Shown here piece after piece: positions 41,653 to 52,258 of a stretch of 64,000 nucleotides of DNA. The position numbers and the translations under genes are program-made. Origin of the DNA: Knufia peltigerae (taxonomy: Eukaryota > Ascomycota > Eurotiomycetes > Chaetothyriales > Trichomeriaceae). Below the pieces are notes generated by a model. It did not search any database. It was not told where the DNA came from and saw nothing but the letters and a program-made list of their open reading frames with translations. Each line of letters begins with the position of its first letter. The first letter of the stretch is position 1. The DNA is taken from NCBI GenBank assembly GCA_030247855.1, contig JAPDRN010000017.1:248001-312000 (forward strand), in the 5' to 3' direction.

Positions 41653-41712
41653 TCAACTCAACTCACTTTTTTTGTTTGTGGGATAGGTCAACTCAACTCT
41701 CTTTTTTGTTTT
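41653..41712 (+). repeat. 25-bp direct repeat duplicating the tRNA 3' flank
   Basis: Unit 1 (41653-41677) and unit 2 (41688-41712) share TCAACTCAACTC followed by a T tract and GTTT, differing by a few bases. Unit 1 overlaps the last three bases of the tRNA gene. Each unit carries its own oligo-T run. Confidence 0.85.
41667..41707 (+). terminator. Tandem RNA polymerase III terminators
   Basis: T7 at 41667-41673 and T6 at 41702-41707. Both exceed the T5 minimum usual for Pol III termination in fungi. The second probably acts as a back-up and arose with the 25-bp duplication. Confidence 0.8.
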
Positions 41713-42137
41713 GCCAGTATCCTGTAGAACTGCGAAATCCTTTTTTGCTATTCTGAAGTACTACTTATGATGCTGCATATTGCAGTCATACAGTCCCCAG
41801 GGAAAGCATGGTCCTAAGTTATTACAGTACATAGCTATGGATAACACATGAATAGGTGCTTGGCTCGAAATCCACTCACACCTGCGAAAGAGCATGCCTC
41901 TTGTGTCCATATCATGCAATTATTCGTGGACCTGTTGAAATTTGATCCAGGAGAAATATTGCAGCCTCACTTGTGATCAGAGATTAGGCATAGCAGCATT
42001 GTCAATGCTAATCGTGCTTCACGCCATCGCCATCTCGCATCAACATCTGGGCGACATGATGTTCCTAGAACAATCATTTGTATCTGTGACGGTTGGATTT
42101 TGGTAAAAGATAGTGTTGTCGTTACGAGGGTTGCCAA
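41713..42137. other. Intergenic between the tRNA and the next gene
   Basis: AT-rich with no supported gene. A minus-strand frame (42040-42315) overlaps the 3' end of the following CDS in another frame and could be an alternative C-terminus if a late intron exists; I could not find convincing splice sites. Confidence 0.5.
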
Positions 42138-43742
42138 TCACTCTGGTAGCGATGCTTTGTATGGATTCGCAAAGGTAGCGGATGTTGGCGTCCCTTGCAA
42201 AGTGGCGGCCGGGGAACATGAGCGGCGCTTCTCCTGGTTTGTCCAGCTCTTGTGGAAGTTCAACCTGTCTCCATCGTTCTTCCACCAATGCAGCAACGAC
42301 AGCCACGGCAACCACGAGACCAGGTATCTCAAACTAGTGGGTGCATTTCTCATGAGATCATCGATGTCGTTGTCTTCAGGCGTTGCTTCTTTAGGGCCAC
42401 GGACAAGGGTATCCGTGGGTGGAGCAAGGAGTTTGAACAGTCTCGTCTTTTTTCGGAACTGCTGTGGTGTCTCAGAGCTTTGTGAACTGGTGAGAATAGA
42501 CGTATGCACGTCCGTCGGTAGTGAGGGCTCATCATCAGGATCTCGCCACTTCTCCAACAACTTGTAACAAAGTCTTACGAATGAAAATGCTCCAATGATC
42601 ATGGGAATAAGTTGTGACGGAAAGAAAATGCGGTTTCCAGGACCGAGTACGCCCTTGACATGGTTGAAGTTGAGGGTGCACTCGATCATGATCACGCTCC
42701 AAACAATCCAGATGAAGTTTGCAACTCGTAAGGCGTAGAATATGCGACGAAGCCTGATCAACTGTAAGCAAAGCCTACATGGAAATTTGTGTTCAGATAC
42801 GTACTCCTTGGTGTACAAGCCCGTAGCGTAATGCAATCGAGTTGACGTCCGCCATTTACTCCGCTTTGCCAAAATGACACCCTTTGCGACTCGTGCATAC
42901 AGTGAGACCGATGACACGAGGAGCATGGTTCCGAAGTAAATGGTACAACAGATGCAGACGATGATGTAAAAGATCCTTACACCTCCATCCGCTTTCACTT
43001 TAGCAAACATGAAGGTGTAAACAGTGGCACAAGGGCCTGTATCAGTCAAAATATCTGTGGTATGTGGTTTGATACCTATCAACCAAAACCACAAGCCGAA
43101 CACCGATACTGACATTGCCAGCAAAAGTCGCAGGTGCGTGCCGAAACCTCCAAAATGTCGGATACCTTTCGGACCCTCTTCTTTGAAGTGGCATGTTCGA
43201 TAACCCCACAGACTGAGCACGGAGAAGACTGTGCCACCAGAAAGGTGCATCAGGATCACGCAGTCAAGCTGTGTCAAGACCTTGGTGATGGTGCAACGGA
43301 CCATAGCGACAAGGTTGGCAAAAAGGAATATAGCATTCGTGTCTAATGCGCCACCAATGTCTCCGGGGACATATGCGTTCGCCTTGCAAAATGGTTAGAT
43401 GGACAGAGATGAGACTTTGAACACGGTTCTTACCACCCATCCAGTGAACCACGAAAAGTAGATGCCCTAATGGAAAAGTCAGGAAACGAGCCTCACCACG
43501 AGACGCTCATGATGCCTTTCAGAACTGCTCTGACAACACTAGTAACTTACCAGTCGGACGCCGATTCCATAGTAGTCTGGAGCCCGTGCACTTTCGCATT
43601 CATAGTCGTTCGCATTTGGCCCTGTAACATTTGTCCGAGGGAGTAGCCATTTCCTTTCCTTCTCTGCTGCCTTCACAGGGCAAGACAGCAATAGTAACAA
43701 TACCAGACTGCAGCAAAACAGTAGTCTGAGGTGGTGTGGCAT
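42138..43742 (-). CDS. Multi-pass membrane protein with signal peptide, function unknown
   Basis: Three exons, complement(join(42138..43382,43434..43466,43551..43742)), encode 489 aa. Introns are 84 and 51 nt (GTAAGT...TAG, GTAAGA...AAG); the middle exon is only 33 nt. Residues 1-24 form a signal peptide (M-P-H-H-L-R-L-L-F-C-C-S then a poly-Leu core). An extracellular stretch with an N-glycosylation site and a Cys (D-Y-E-C) precedes about seven membrane segments. The cytosolic tail of about 130 residues is hydrophilic. This layout recalls fungal orphan seven-pass proteins with an N-terminal leader. I do not recognise a named family, so receptor or channel roles are speculation. Confidence 0.75.
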
Positions 43743-45268
43743 CTTTCCATTCAGTAACTGACCTGAAGCAGAGGTCTGGGGCAAGGATCAATTGGGAACG
43801 GACACAAGCACAGAGACAACCTAGGTAAGGTAACTTCATCTTATATTGAGAACCCTTCACAAACATTCCAGGCAAAGGAATACCTACTTCATCGCACAGA
43901 TTGTGCAAGGTATCGACTGAGAGACACCTACTAGCAAACGAGGGACAGCAAGATCGGACGAATCGAATCGAGCGCATAGCTTTGAAGCCTGGGGTGAACC
44001 CTTGTAAAAGAGGCTGTCAATTGCCTGAGGTAGTATGTCCGATTGACAGGTGAGCAGACCTGCTTGTTGGCACTTCAGCTATGACGGAGCTTGTGCTGCC
44101 ATCGAACGTCATAGGCTTGCAATACATCCCTTACATACCTTATCGCAAGGCTGGCGACCAAGATCTGAGGATGGGCCATCAAAGTCCGGCAACCAGCAAC
44201 TGGCTGAACCAGACTTTGCCCCAAAGACTTGGTGTGGCATTGTGTTGCAACATTTCCCGATTTCCTCGTGCTGGATTGATCCTTCACTGCGGAAATTGAC
44301 TGGATACAAACCGCAAGCAAGTTCGACTCGGTGGTCACTTCGTACAGGGCACCTACAGCCAAGAAGGTTCGCTGGATACGAGTACGAGAACTGATGGCCA
44401 AGACTCGATGGCATTGAAGTACTGGAGTGAGGCAGACTCGGGATCGTCTTGTGGGAGGCCTTATGTGGATGCTCGTTCACAACGCCTTGAATTGTTTATC
44501 GGCGTGAATTTTGGAAAATATGGTGCCGTTTCCAGTATGTCTGCCGAATACGCTCAATGCAGTACGCTAGTCCCATCAAGGGAAAGTTTACAATTTTAGT
44601 GCCCTCTATTTGAGGCTCAGAAGGCTGAAGGTCCATATCAATTTTCAAATCTACAACGTTGAAGGCACAGCCTCGCGCCAATCTCTAACACACCCGAATA
44701 CGGAGTTACCCTCACGGAATATCATCATTGGCTTTATGCCTACCGAAACCGAAACCGAATTTCCGATACAGGCACTTCGTATCCTCGTGTGAGGTGGTGT
44801 TCCAAGCCAGGATGGAAGCGTTTGGGCGTTATGCCTACTGATCGAATACTGCACGGGCACAGCCCGAAGCCAACATGCTGTCGCTATCGGGTTTTCCTGT
44901 TTGAAATACCTAGGTAGGTTCCTGGGTACCTTTCACGCTAGCCACGTACCAGGAGAACTAGCGCTCACGCCTCCCCATAACTCTGTGAGAGCGTATGCGG
45001 TATACCTATCTCTTCAGGAGTACATGTCAAAGAAAGCATTATATATATCCCTGCTTCGTCCCCTGCTGTTCATTGTTCATCATCCATCTTCATCCAACAT
45101 CTTACGAACTATCTTCATCTCATTGAGCCTTTGCGATCCCTCATTTCCAGAGCCAAACACATCCCGATTGACGAATCTTCATATTTCACATCCAACCCAA
45201 CAAGTCAATACTTCAGTTCTTCCTTCGAACCTATTCCCGTTGACTCTGCTTTATCCCCTCTGCACAAC
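43743..45268. promoter_or_regulatory. Divergent 1.5-kb region, membrane protein / RTA1-like gene
   Basis: Separates two outward-facing membrane-protein genes. It contains an exact TACCTAGGTA palindrome (44907-44916), a CCTAGGTA near 43820 and a TATATATA run at 45040. Frames between 44050 and 44792 are not protein-like. The frame upstream of the RTA1-like ATG is open for 46 codons without a closer ATG. Confidence 0.5.
45040..45047 (+). promoter_or_regulatory. Possible TATA box of the RTA1-like gene
   Basis: TATATATA about 230 bp upstream of the start codon at 45269, followed by a C/T-rich stretch typical of fungal transcription start regions. Position and sequence fit a TATA element, but AT-rich runs are frequent here. 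Confidence 0.35.
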
Positions 45269-46282
45269 ATGTCCGACACCCAGTACGAGTTCTACCACTA
45301 TACACCCTCGCTCGTCGCGGCCATCATCTTCATCGCTCTTTTCTTCTTGATTTCCGTTCTCCACGCGTACCAACTTGTGCGAACGCGTACACTCGCCTTC
45401 ATCCCCTTCTGCATAGGAGGGTTCATGGAGAGTGTGGGCTACATCGGCAGGGCAATCGGCTCCAACGAGACTCCCAACTGGACCCTGGGACCTTTCGTCC
45501 TACAAGCTGTACTCATCCTCGTCGCACCGGCCCTGATGGCTGCCAGCTTGTACATGCTTCTCGGCCGCATCATCACCCTCACCGACGGCGAGAGACACGC
45601 CTTTATCAAGAAGCGCTTCCTGACAAAGATCTTCGTGGCTGGCGACGTCTTCTCTTTCCTTTTGCAAGCTGGAGGTAGGGGCCGACTCGATCTGATCCTC
45701 CCACCTTCTCTTCCTAGCTGCGCGCCGAAGATTGCTGACTTTTGTCTTTTCTTTCCGACTTTTCTAGGTGCCGGTCTCCTCTCCTCCAAGTCTCAAAGTA
45801 CCAGTAATACTGGGTCCAAGATAATCATGGGTGGTCTAGTTGTCCAAATCGTCTTCTTCAGCGTTTTTGTCCTCGTTGGAGTCAAGTTTCACCTCAACAT
45901 GCGTCGAGGATCAGGAGGCGCCGCCACCACCACCACCACCGGTAACGACAAGTCCAACCAGTCCTCGACCAAAAGTGCCGTCTCCTGGGAGAAACACCTT
46001 GTCACGCTGTACATCGGGTCCAGCCTGATTCTGATCCGATCGATCATGAGACTGATCGAGTACGCCCAGGGCAACGACGGGTACTTGATCTCGCACGAAG
46101 TCTTCCTTTACACTTTTGATTCGGTTCCGATGTTCTTTGTCATGATCCTCTTCGCCATCACACACCCGAGTGAGATCAATGCTCATCTGAAGGGTGCCGG
46201 GGCAAAGGTGATCGAGAACATCGTCCAAGTCTACAGCCTGGAAAATGTCGAGGCTCGTTATACCACATTGCAAGAAGTGTGA
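45269..46282 (+). CDS. RTA1-family seven-pass membrane protein (lipid-translocating exporter-like)
   Basis: Two exons, join(45269..45674,45768..46282), encode 306 aa, the usual size. The intron is 93 nt (GTAGGG...TAG), a multiple of three and free of stops, so the unspliced frame also stays open. The N-terminus has the family-like Y-x-x-Y-x-P-S, followed by seven hydrophobic segments. Signature blocks are G-G-F-M-E-S-V-G-Y-I-G-R, F-V-L-Q-A-V-L-I-L-V-A-P-A-L-M-A-A-S-L-Y-M, G-D-V-F-S-F-L-L-Q-A-G-G and I-R-S-I-M-R-L-I-E-Y-A-Q-G. Relatives include yeast Rta1, Rsb1 and Pug1, plasma-membrane proteins linked to aminocholesterol resistance, sphingoid base release and porphyrin uptake. The exact substrate is unknown. 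Confidence 0.93.
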   Translation: MSDTQYEFYHYTPSLVAAIIFIALFFLISVLHAYQLVRTRTLAFIPFCIGGFMESVGYIGRAIGSNETPNWTLGPFVLQAVLILVAPALMAASLYMLLGRIITLTDGERHAFIKKRFLTKIFVAGDVFSFLLQAGGRGRLDLILPPSLPSCAPKIADFCLFFPTFLGAGLLSSKSQSTSNTGSKIIMGGLVVQIVFFSVFVLVGVKFHLNMRRGSGGAATTTTTGNDKSNQSSTKSAVSWEKHLVTLYIGSSLILIRSIMRLIEYAQGNDGYLISHEVFLYTFDSVPMFFVMILFAITHPSEINAHLKGAGAKVIENIVQVYSLENVEARYTTLQEV

Positions 46283-46722
46283 GACCTTGATGTCAAAGAT
46301 GCAAATTCCGGATGGTGCTTATCAAACAGATGGTGTGTCGGATTCAGGTGGGATTGATTTTAACGTTATATAGGCTGGGGCGTTTTGGAGTAATTTATAC
46401 AGTATTGAGGGCGAGGGAATATATTTCCGACCATGCTAGGTTTGAATGATAACATACATAAAATCGAACTAGTACAAGGATCGTTTTGTAATAGTCAACG
46501 CATCTTGTTACCCTTTACTCAGTAGAATACCTCACGGTATATGCAGTCACAACAAAGTCTAGTAAACTGCCCAAAGTCGAAGACACCATTTTCATATTGC
46601 TCATATAACCCAAATGCGCGCTCATAAAATGCTTTGGTCTTTGTACCGAATCATCATCATCTACATAAAAGTAACAGGTCGCTCACTCACTCACTCACTC
46701 ACCGAACGGACTCGTTCTCTAT
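46283..46722. other. Convergent 3' intergenic region
   Basis: Between the stops of the RTA1-like gene (+) and the GH55 gene (-). It contains a CTCA tandem repeat at its right edge. No gene is seen. Confidence 0.6.
46682..46702. repeat. (CTCA)5 tetranucleotide repeat
   Basis: Five tandem CTCA units 20 bp outside the GH55 stop codon, inside its presumed 3' UTR. Confidence 0.85.
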
Positions 46723-49309
46723 CTATCTCAAGAACCTCTTCAGAAGTCTCTGTGCCGTCAGACCCGAATGGGTCAAGATCGCGGCGACAATGGCGCCCCA
46801 GGAACCAGGGTTGTTGTTTTGAGTGGCGAGAACCTGCCCTTGATCGATCACGAGGTTCAAGACTCCTCGGGTGTTGAGGTTCCACCAGAACAGACGCTGG
46901 GGGTTGCCAGTGATCTCGACGGCGTTGGTCTGACAGGTGCCGTCGGTGCCCTGGCAGTCGCCTCCATTGTTGAAAAAGGTCCAGAAACCACTGCCGTAAA
47001 TAGAAATGTCATTGCCACCCACGACGCGCTGGTACCACGCCATCCGGCAGTTGGCATCGTCGCTGGCGCAGTTCGAAAAGGTAGGGTCGTTGTAACGGGC
47101 GTTCGGAACCCAGGGTGCCGGAGCGAGAGCCGGCGATCCGACACCTTGCCAATAGGGCGTCTCGCTCTGTTGCATACCCACAAACAGATTGACCGCGTCG
47201 ACAAAGTTGTACTGATAGAGTGCGTTGTGCTCAAAGGCGGTGCCCACGAGCCACACGGGACCTTGAGATTCGACCAACAATCCACGTCCTGTGCCGACTG
47301 TTTGCGAGTTGTTGCCGTCAAGGTCGTGATCCGCGGTCCAACCCCACATGTCCTCGACATACACGGACGCCGCAGAGGACGTGAGGTGTAGTAACAGAAA
47401 CGCCGCTTGGCAGGGATTCGAAGCGTCTGCACACTTGGTCTCGGTGGCTGAGCCCGCGGCACCACCGACACGAAAGTGCGCGTTCCAGAAACCGATGTCG
47501 CCTGGCTGTGCGCCAGCCATGTTGACTTCGACCAGAATGCATCCTGGAAGGACGTCGGCAACGGTGAAAAGCATGTCGCTGATCTGCGCCATACCGACTT
47601 CGCCTGATTCGCCCACTCGTACCATCACCTGAGGATTGTTGGCGTCGGCGAAGAACGATCCCGCAGCTGAAATAGCCGACCATGCTTCACCGATAAGCCT
47701 GGACCCAGGTGGGACGTTGATCGTGGACGTGACGAGGTACGTTCCAGCTGGGAAGAATGTAACCGCACAGCCGGCAGTCATTGCAAGAATGGCATTGATG
47801 TTGGCGGTGTCATCCTATGGCATTGAGGTCAGAGATCGTTTTGACGGTATGGAACATCAGGGGTGGAGCACTCACAGTCTGCCCATCACCAAGCACCGGG
47901 AGCCCCGGCACGTTCTTGATATTGATAACTTGTCTGACATCAAATTCTTGGTATGTTGGGGGAGCGAAGGTGACATATTTATTTCCAGATACCAGCGAAG
48001 GGCTTCTCGAAGTAGCGTATGTTACACCGTTATCATGGGTCCCTCCAATACGGCCATTCTGAGTGTATGCATTTCCATACACCCAGATCTGATCCACACC
48101 ACCGGTCAACAGAGTTGTGTTCCCTGCAACTACCACCCTGCCGACATTATGGACATTGACGTTGTCGAGGACCACAGAATCGTCTCCGGTCGTAGTGTTA
48201 GAGCCAGCAGGGGTTTGACTTTTGGTCAAGATCAACGCGTCGACGGTGTCTGCTGATGAATCAAGTAACACATAGCTGCCAACATTTCCAACATCTCCGG
48301 CGGTAGCATTAATGCCAATAGCGCAATCCGTGAATTGGATCCCCTGGAAGACAATATCAAAACCATGGCTGATAACGATACCAGTCCTGCAGCCACTGAA
48401 AGATACGTCCTTGATGCTGTATTGTTGATTGTTGAAGTTCAACCCGATGAAGCCACCCTCGAAAGCCAGATTGCCCATGAAGGTTCCTGAGCCTCCTTCC
48501 GGCATTGCGACACCCGTGTGTGCAGACCCTTGTGGCATGCGGAATAAATTGTTTGTTAGTTGGGTCGCTTGACTGACCGACCAATCCATCAGGAGGAACT
48601 CAGTATTCGGTGCGACGCTCGTGGAATCAAAGACGAAGTTTTTGACGCCGATATAGAAATTGGTGGTGGCATCTAATGCTGGATCTTTGGCATAAATCAG
48701 CGTGGTGCCGTTGAAGGTCGAGGATGCCTTTAGTGTTGGTCGAGCAATCGGGTTTCCCAGAAATACCGTGTCAACATACAGTTGAACGGGGTTTGCCATG
48801 AGATAGGTTCCTTCGGGGAAATAAATGACCGCGGGGGCACCAGTTGTGCCTTTCCCATTTCCTCCGGGGCCTCTACCACCATCGTTGACTGCTGCTTGAA
48901 TGGCGGCAGAATCATCAGCGCTGCCATTCCCAGTGGCACCGTAGTCCTTCACATTTCGATAAACAACCCAGTCTGATCCGTTCGATATGAAAGGACTGAT
49001 ACCGTTATGTTGAATTTCTTCGTACCAGAACGAGGATGGCTGGCCGGGCTGGATTGGCGGCAGCCCTGGGGGAGACTGTGGAGGCCAGGGATGTTGTGGA
49101 TATGGGCCAACCGGGTTCACGCTTCCATTGCGGTGAGGAAAGGGGCAACCGTGTGGATGAGGTTTCCAGTCTGCGAAGACAGACGGAACATAAGTATATG
49201 GGGGATATAGCATTGCATAGGAGTATTCTGTGACATTGGATTGGGAGGCCAAGCCCAGCGGAAGTGTCAGGGACAAGGCAGACAGCGCCACGAAACCCCG
49301 GGCAAACAT
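46723..49309 (-). CDS. Secreted exo-beta-1,3-glucanase, glycoside hydrolase family 55
   Basis: Two exons, complement(join(46723..47814,47876..49309)), encode 841 aa. The 61-nt intron (GTGAGT...TAG) separates the halves. A signal peptide (about residues 1-22) precedes a proline-rich spacer (about 45-90). Two tandem pectate-lyase-like beta-helix domains follow, each opening with a D-x-x-A-x-I-x-A-x(n)-G-P-V-I-Y-F/F-F-P-x-G-T-Y-L pattern: the first from about residue 115 and the second from about residue 478. This double beta-helix is the hallmark of GH55. Several N-glycosylation sites are visible. The enzyme releases glucose from laminarin-type beta-1,3-glucans, in nutrition, wall remodelling or attack on other fungi. 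It is divergent from MRH4. Confidence 0.95.
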
Positions 49310-50269
49310 GTTGTCGTGAATTAACTTGCAATGGATATATGAAGACGACTTGAGCGGGTAACCGAATAAGAAGATCGATCCGCTGGACAAGTCACAGATC
49401 GAACACCGTTCAAGCGATTGACAGCAAGGAATGAATCGAATAGCGACAGGGAAGGAATTATACATTGCAGACCTTTTGGTTGAAGTTCCTAACTCACCTG
49501 CTGGAAATTAGCTGACACCCGCCAGTGACCTGCTCCGAGCCAGAAAAGGTCAACGTCATGACAGTAAACCACAAAAAGGGCATTAAACATCTCACACCTG
49601 GCCGATCACTCGTTACTGTTGAACCAGACAGAAATATCGCTAATAAGGGGTGAAACAGAGGGTAAGTTAAATTGGCAGGGCGTCCAAGGGGTCTGATGTT
49701 TTGCGGGGCTCGAGCAACGAGTACTAATACTTGGGTGACAGTCGTAGTGTGTATACCCAGTTGGGTAGTTGTACTGCCTATAGCTGCGGACGGATCTGGG
49801 GGATTTTGTTCTGGATGTTGAAGATGCTCTAGGAAGTAGACCTTATGCAGAAGATGTATCGATGCCTCGATGGTCGACGATAGGTTCTTGTCTTTGGCGC
49901 TCATGGTCTCGGCCACCTAGGTCGCGTTTCGTTAGTGATCGAATCTGTTGTGGTCCAATCATAAATAACTGTTGAAATGTGTTCGAAACGGTCTTGGTGA
50001 TGTATGAAGATTCGCATAGTCAACGAGAACTATGAAAGGGTCTCGAGAATGAGAAAGAATAGTCCGTGGCTTCTCGTATCGGTGCTCAAGCGTCGCCTTC
50101 GAGGCTTAGATTTATGGAGGTTAAAGCAGCAACTAACAATCCTCCAAAGCAGCGCCAATGTCGGAGTATTCGTCCAGATCTCGCCGACGAAACAAAAAAG
50201 ATTCTATCGAGAGGCGAGAATTGGTACTTTGAACGCAGTGCTCACAAGGTGGTCATTTGGGACATTTCG
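49310..50269. promoter_or_regulatory. Divergent region, GH55 / MRH4
   Basis: A 960-bp region between outward-facing starts. A minus-strand frame from an ATG near 49902 (MSAKDKNLSSTIEASIHLL...) opens with a plausible helical segment, but the remainder looks like translated noncoding DNA; I treat it as unproven. The plus-strand frame before the MRH4 ATG is open for 68 codons. Confidence 0.45.
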
Positions 50270-52258
50270 ATGCCTTCTTCAGCCGCCGTATGCCCTGCAT
50301 GCCAATTCAGAGCATTGATATCTGTTTTCAGACCAACAGTCCTACGATGGCAGACCCAGCGATCCATGGCTTCGGCCATGCGCCAGCGCAGGAAGCCTTC
50401 AAGAATGACTCTCTCTCATGACGTGGGTAGATCAGGCTCAGAGAAAAGAGCATCTAAACGCGATGAAGCTGGGCCTTTCGCCGGGATGAATCAGACGGTT
50501 GCGAGGCTACCAGAGAGAAGGATGCCGCGTCAACTCCCTACTCGATCTCGGATGTCTCTCCGAACCGAGATCAAGAAACGAACGCAACGAGTAAAGCCTA
50601 CGACAGGAACCGACGGAGAAGAAGGCGCGACTTCAGGTGCCTCAACTATGAGCAAAAAGAGCAAAGTGGATAAAAACGACAAACCTACATTCCACGCCTT
50701 GAAGATGCAGCAGATATTGGCTCCTTTATCGTACAATCAACGAGATAAACTCAAGATGAAGCTCGAACAAATACAGTCTTTTGAAGAGCTGGGGCTGATG
50801 CCCCCAGTTGTTGATGCTGTTTACAGTCAGGTCCTGCCACATTTGAAAGAGTACTCGCCTACGCCTGTTCAGAAGCTGGCTATTCCTGCGCTGTTGAGCA
50901 AGAAAGGCGAATACCAGAAACAAAAACAGCCAGAAGATGCTCCGAAGTACAACCAGTTCCTCCTCGCCGCTGAAACGGGATCAGGCAAGACGATGGCCTA
51001 TCTACTACCACTAGTCCATCATGTGAAGGAACAAGAAGAACTCGATCAGATCGAGGAAGTAGAAACAGAGGCTCGAGAAGCCAAAGAAAGAGAGGAGCGT
51101 GCCAGCCGCCTTGTCTTTGAGGCTGACCCTTCGGAAACCGAAGGGCCCAAGTACCCTAAGATGGGCAAGCCCCGAGCACTCATCCTTCTACCCTCATCCG
51201 AGTTGATCACTCAAGTGACGAAAGTTGTAAAGTCGCTCGGTCACGCCGTCAAGTACAAGTCTGCGGGCATCTCGTCCGCCAACAGTCCGACAGTCATTCG
51301 AAATCGACTCTTCAACCCGAGCGGGATTGATATCGTGGTGTCTTCACCACATCTGATCGCCAGCATTGCCAAGAAGGAACCGGGCATCCTCTCTCGAATC
51401 CAATACCTCGTGATGGACGAGGCAGACTCTCTCTTCGACCGCTCCTTCAGTGAGACGACATGCGACATCATCGATCGAGCTGCTCCGACACTCAAACAAC
51501 TTATCCTTTGCTCCGCCACCATCCCCAACTCCCTGGACCGCTTCATCGACCGCCGGTTCCCACAGTGTAAACGCATAGTGACGCCCAAATTGCACACGAT
51601 ACCTCGCCGCGTTCAACTCGGTGCCGTCGACATCGACCGAGAACCGTATCGTGGCTCCCGCGACCTCGCCTGCGCCGACGTCATCTGGACGCTCGGCAAG
51701 TCGGTGCACGAAGACCTCAACCCCCGAAACACGGTCAAGCATATCCTGGTGTTTGTCAACGAACGCGAAAAGGCCGAGGAGGTTGCCAAATTCCTCGCGA
51801 CCAAGGGCATAGACGCCGTCGCCTTGACCCGAGACACCACCGAACAGAGACAGGCCGAGATCTTGTCGACATTCACCTCTGCCGCCGCGGTGGAAGGTTC
51901 CGAAAAGCCGGCCGTCCAGAAAAAGACCAAGCTCTTCAACGACTTCGTCCCCTTTGACAGTTCCGACCTGGGGGGAGCCGCGGCCGACGACGACAAAGGT
52001 CGCCCGGCCCGACACCTCCCCGACACCAAGGTTCTCGTCACGACGGATCTCGGTTCGCGCGGCGTGGACACCTTGGCCGTGCGCCACGTGGTCCTCTACG
52101 ACGTGCCTCACACGACCATTGACTTTGTCCACCGGTTGGGCCGGATGGGCAGGATGAACCGTCGCGGTCGGGGGGTCGTCTTGATGGGAAGGCATGACAG
52201 AAAGGACGTCATTCGGGAGGTCCGCGAGGCCATGCACAAGGGACAGGCATTGATATAG
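50270..52258 (+). CDS. MRH4: Mitochondrial DEAD-box RNA helicase Mrh4
   Basis: Single exon of 662 aa from the ATG at 50270; an in-frame ATG at 50114 would add 52 residues. I prefer 50270 because the following 45 residues (M-P-S-S-A-A-V-C-P-A-C-Q-F-R...) are basic and typical of a fungal mitochondrial presequence. Helicase motifs are Q-like T-P-V-Q, Walker A A-E-T-G-S-G-K-T (near 239), D-E-A-D at 383-386, S-A-T, and a motif VI variant H-R-L-G-R-M-G-R-M-N-R-R-G characteristic of Mrh4. The C-terminal helicase domain contains a charged insertion. Yeast Mrh4 is required for assembly of the large mitoribosomal subunit. Confidence 0.93.
   Translation: MPSSAAVCPACQFRALISVFRPTVLRWQTQRSMASAMRQRRKPSRMTLSHDVGRSGSEKRASKRDEAGPFAGMNQTVARLPERRMPRQLPTRSRMSLRTEIKKRTQRVKPTTGTDGEEGATSGASTMSKKSKVDKNDKPTFHALKMQQILAPLSYNQRDKLKMKLEQIQSFEELGLMPPVVDAVYSQVLPHLKEYSPTPVQKLAIPALLSKKGEYQKQKQPEDAPKYNQFLLAAETGSGKTMAYLLPLVHHVKEQEELDQIEEVETEAREAKEREERASRLVFEADPSETEGPKYPKMGKPRALILLPSSELITQVTKVVKSLGHAVKYKSAGISSANSPTVIRNRLFNPSGIDIVVSSPHLIASIAKKEPGILSRIQYLVMDEADSLFDRSFSETTCDIIDRAAPTLKQLILCSATIPNSLDRFIDRRFPQCKRIVTPKLHTIPRRVQLGAVDIDREPYRGSRDLACADVIWTLGKSVHEDLNPRNTVKHILVFVNEREKAEEVAKFLATKGIDAVALTRDTTEQRQAEILSTFTSAAAVEGSEKPAVQKKTKLFNDFVPFDSSDLGGAAADDDKGRPARHLPDTKVLVTTDLGSRGVDTLAVRHVVLYDVPHTTIDFVHRLGRMGRMNRRGRGVVLMGRHDRKDVIREVREAMHKGQALI

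Larger units (their letters stand above)
41567..41655 (+). tRNA. tRNA-Val (anticodon CAC) with 16-nt intron
   Basis: A full cloverleaf can be drawn. The acceptor stem GATTCAT pairs with ATGAATC (41648-41654) over 7 bp, with discriminator A at 41655. The D arm has the valine-like GTGTAGTGGTTATCAC. The anticodon stem CGTCG pairs with CGACG, and the T arm CTCGG/CCGAG encloses TTCGATC. The anticodon loop reads TT-CAC-A, then a 16-nt intron (41604-41619) after position 37, then C. CAC reads GUG valine codons. Internal promoter boxes are intact and a T7 terminator follows 11 nt downstream. Confidence 0.95.

Noticed and set aside
42800..42850. 30-nt in-frame GT...AG segment within the 489-aa membrane protein gene
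   Set aside because: Too short for a spliceosomal intron; retained as coding.
49494..49916. 140-codon minus-strand frame between GH55 and MRH4
   Set aside because: Only the first 25 residues look protein-like; no family and no splice sites that extend it sensibly.
50066..50269. Longer N-terminus of MRH4
   Set aside because: The upstream frame starts with GTG; the added residues are not presequence-like, whereas those after 50270 are. The ATG at 50114 remains possible.
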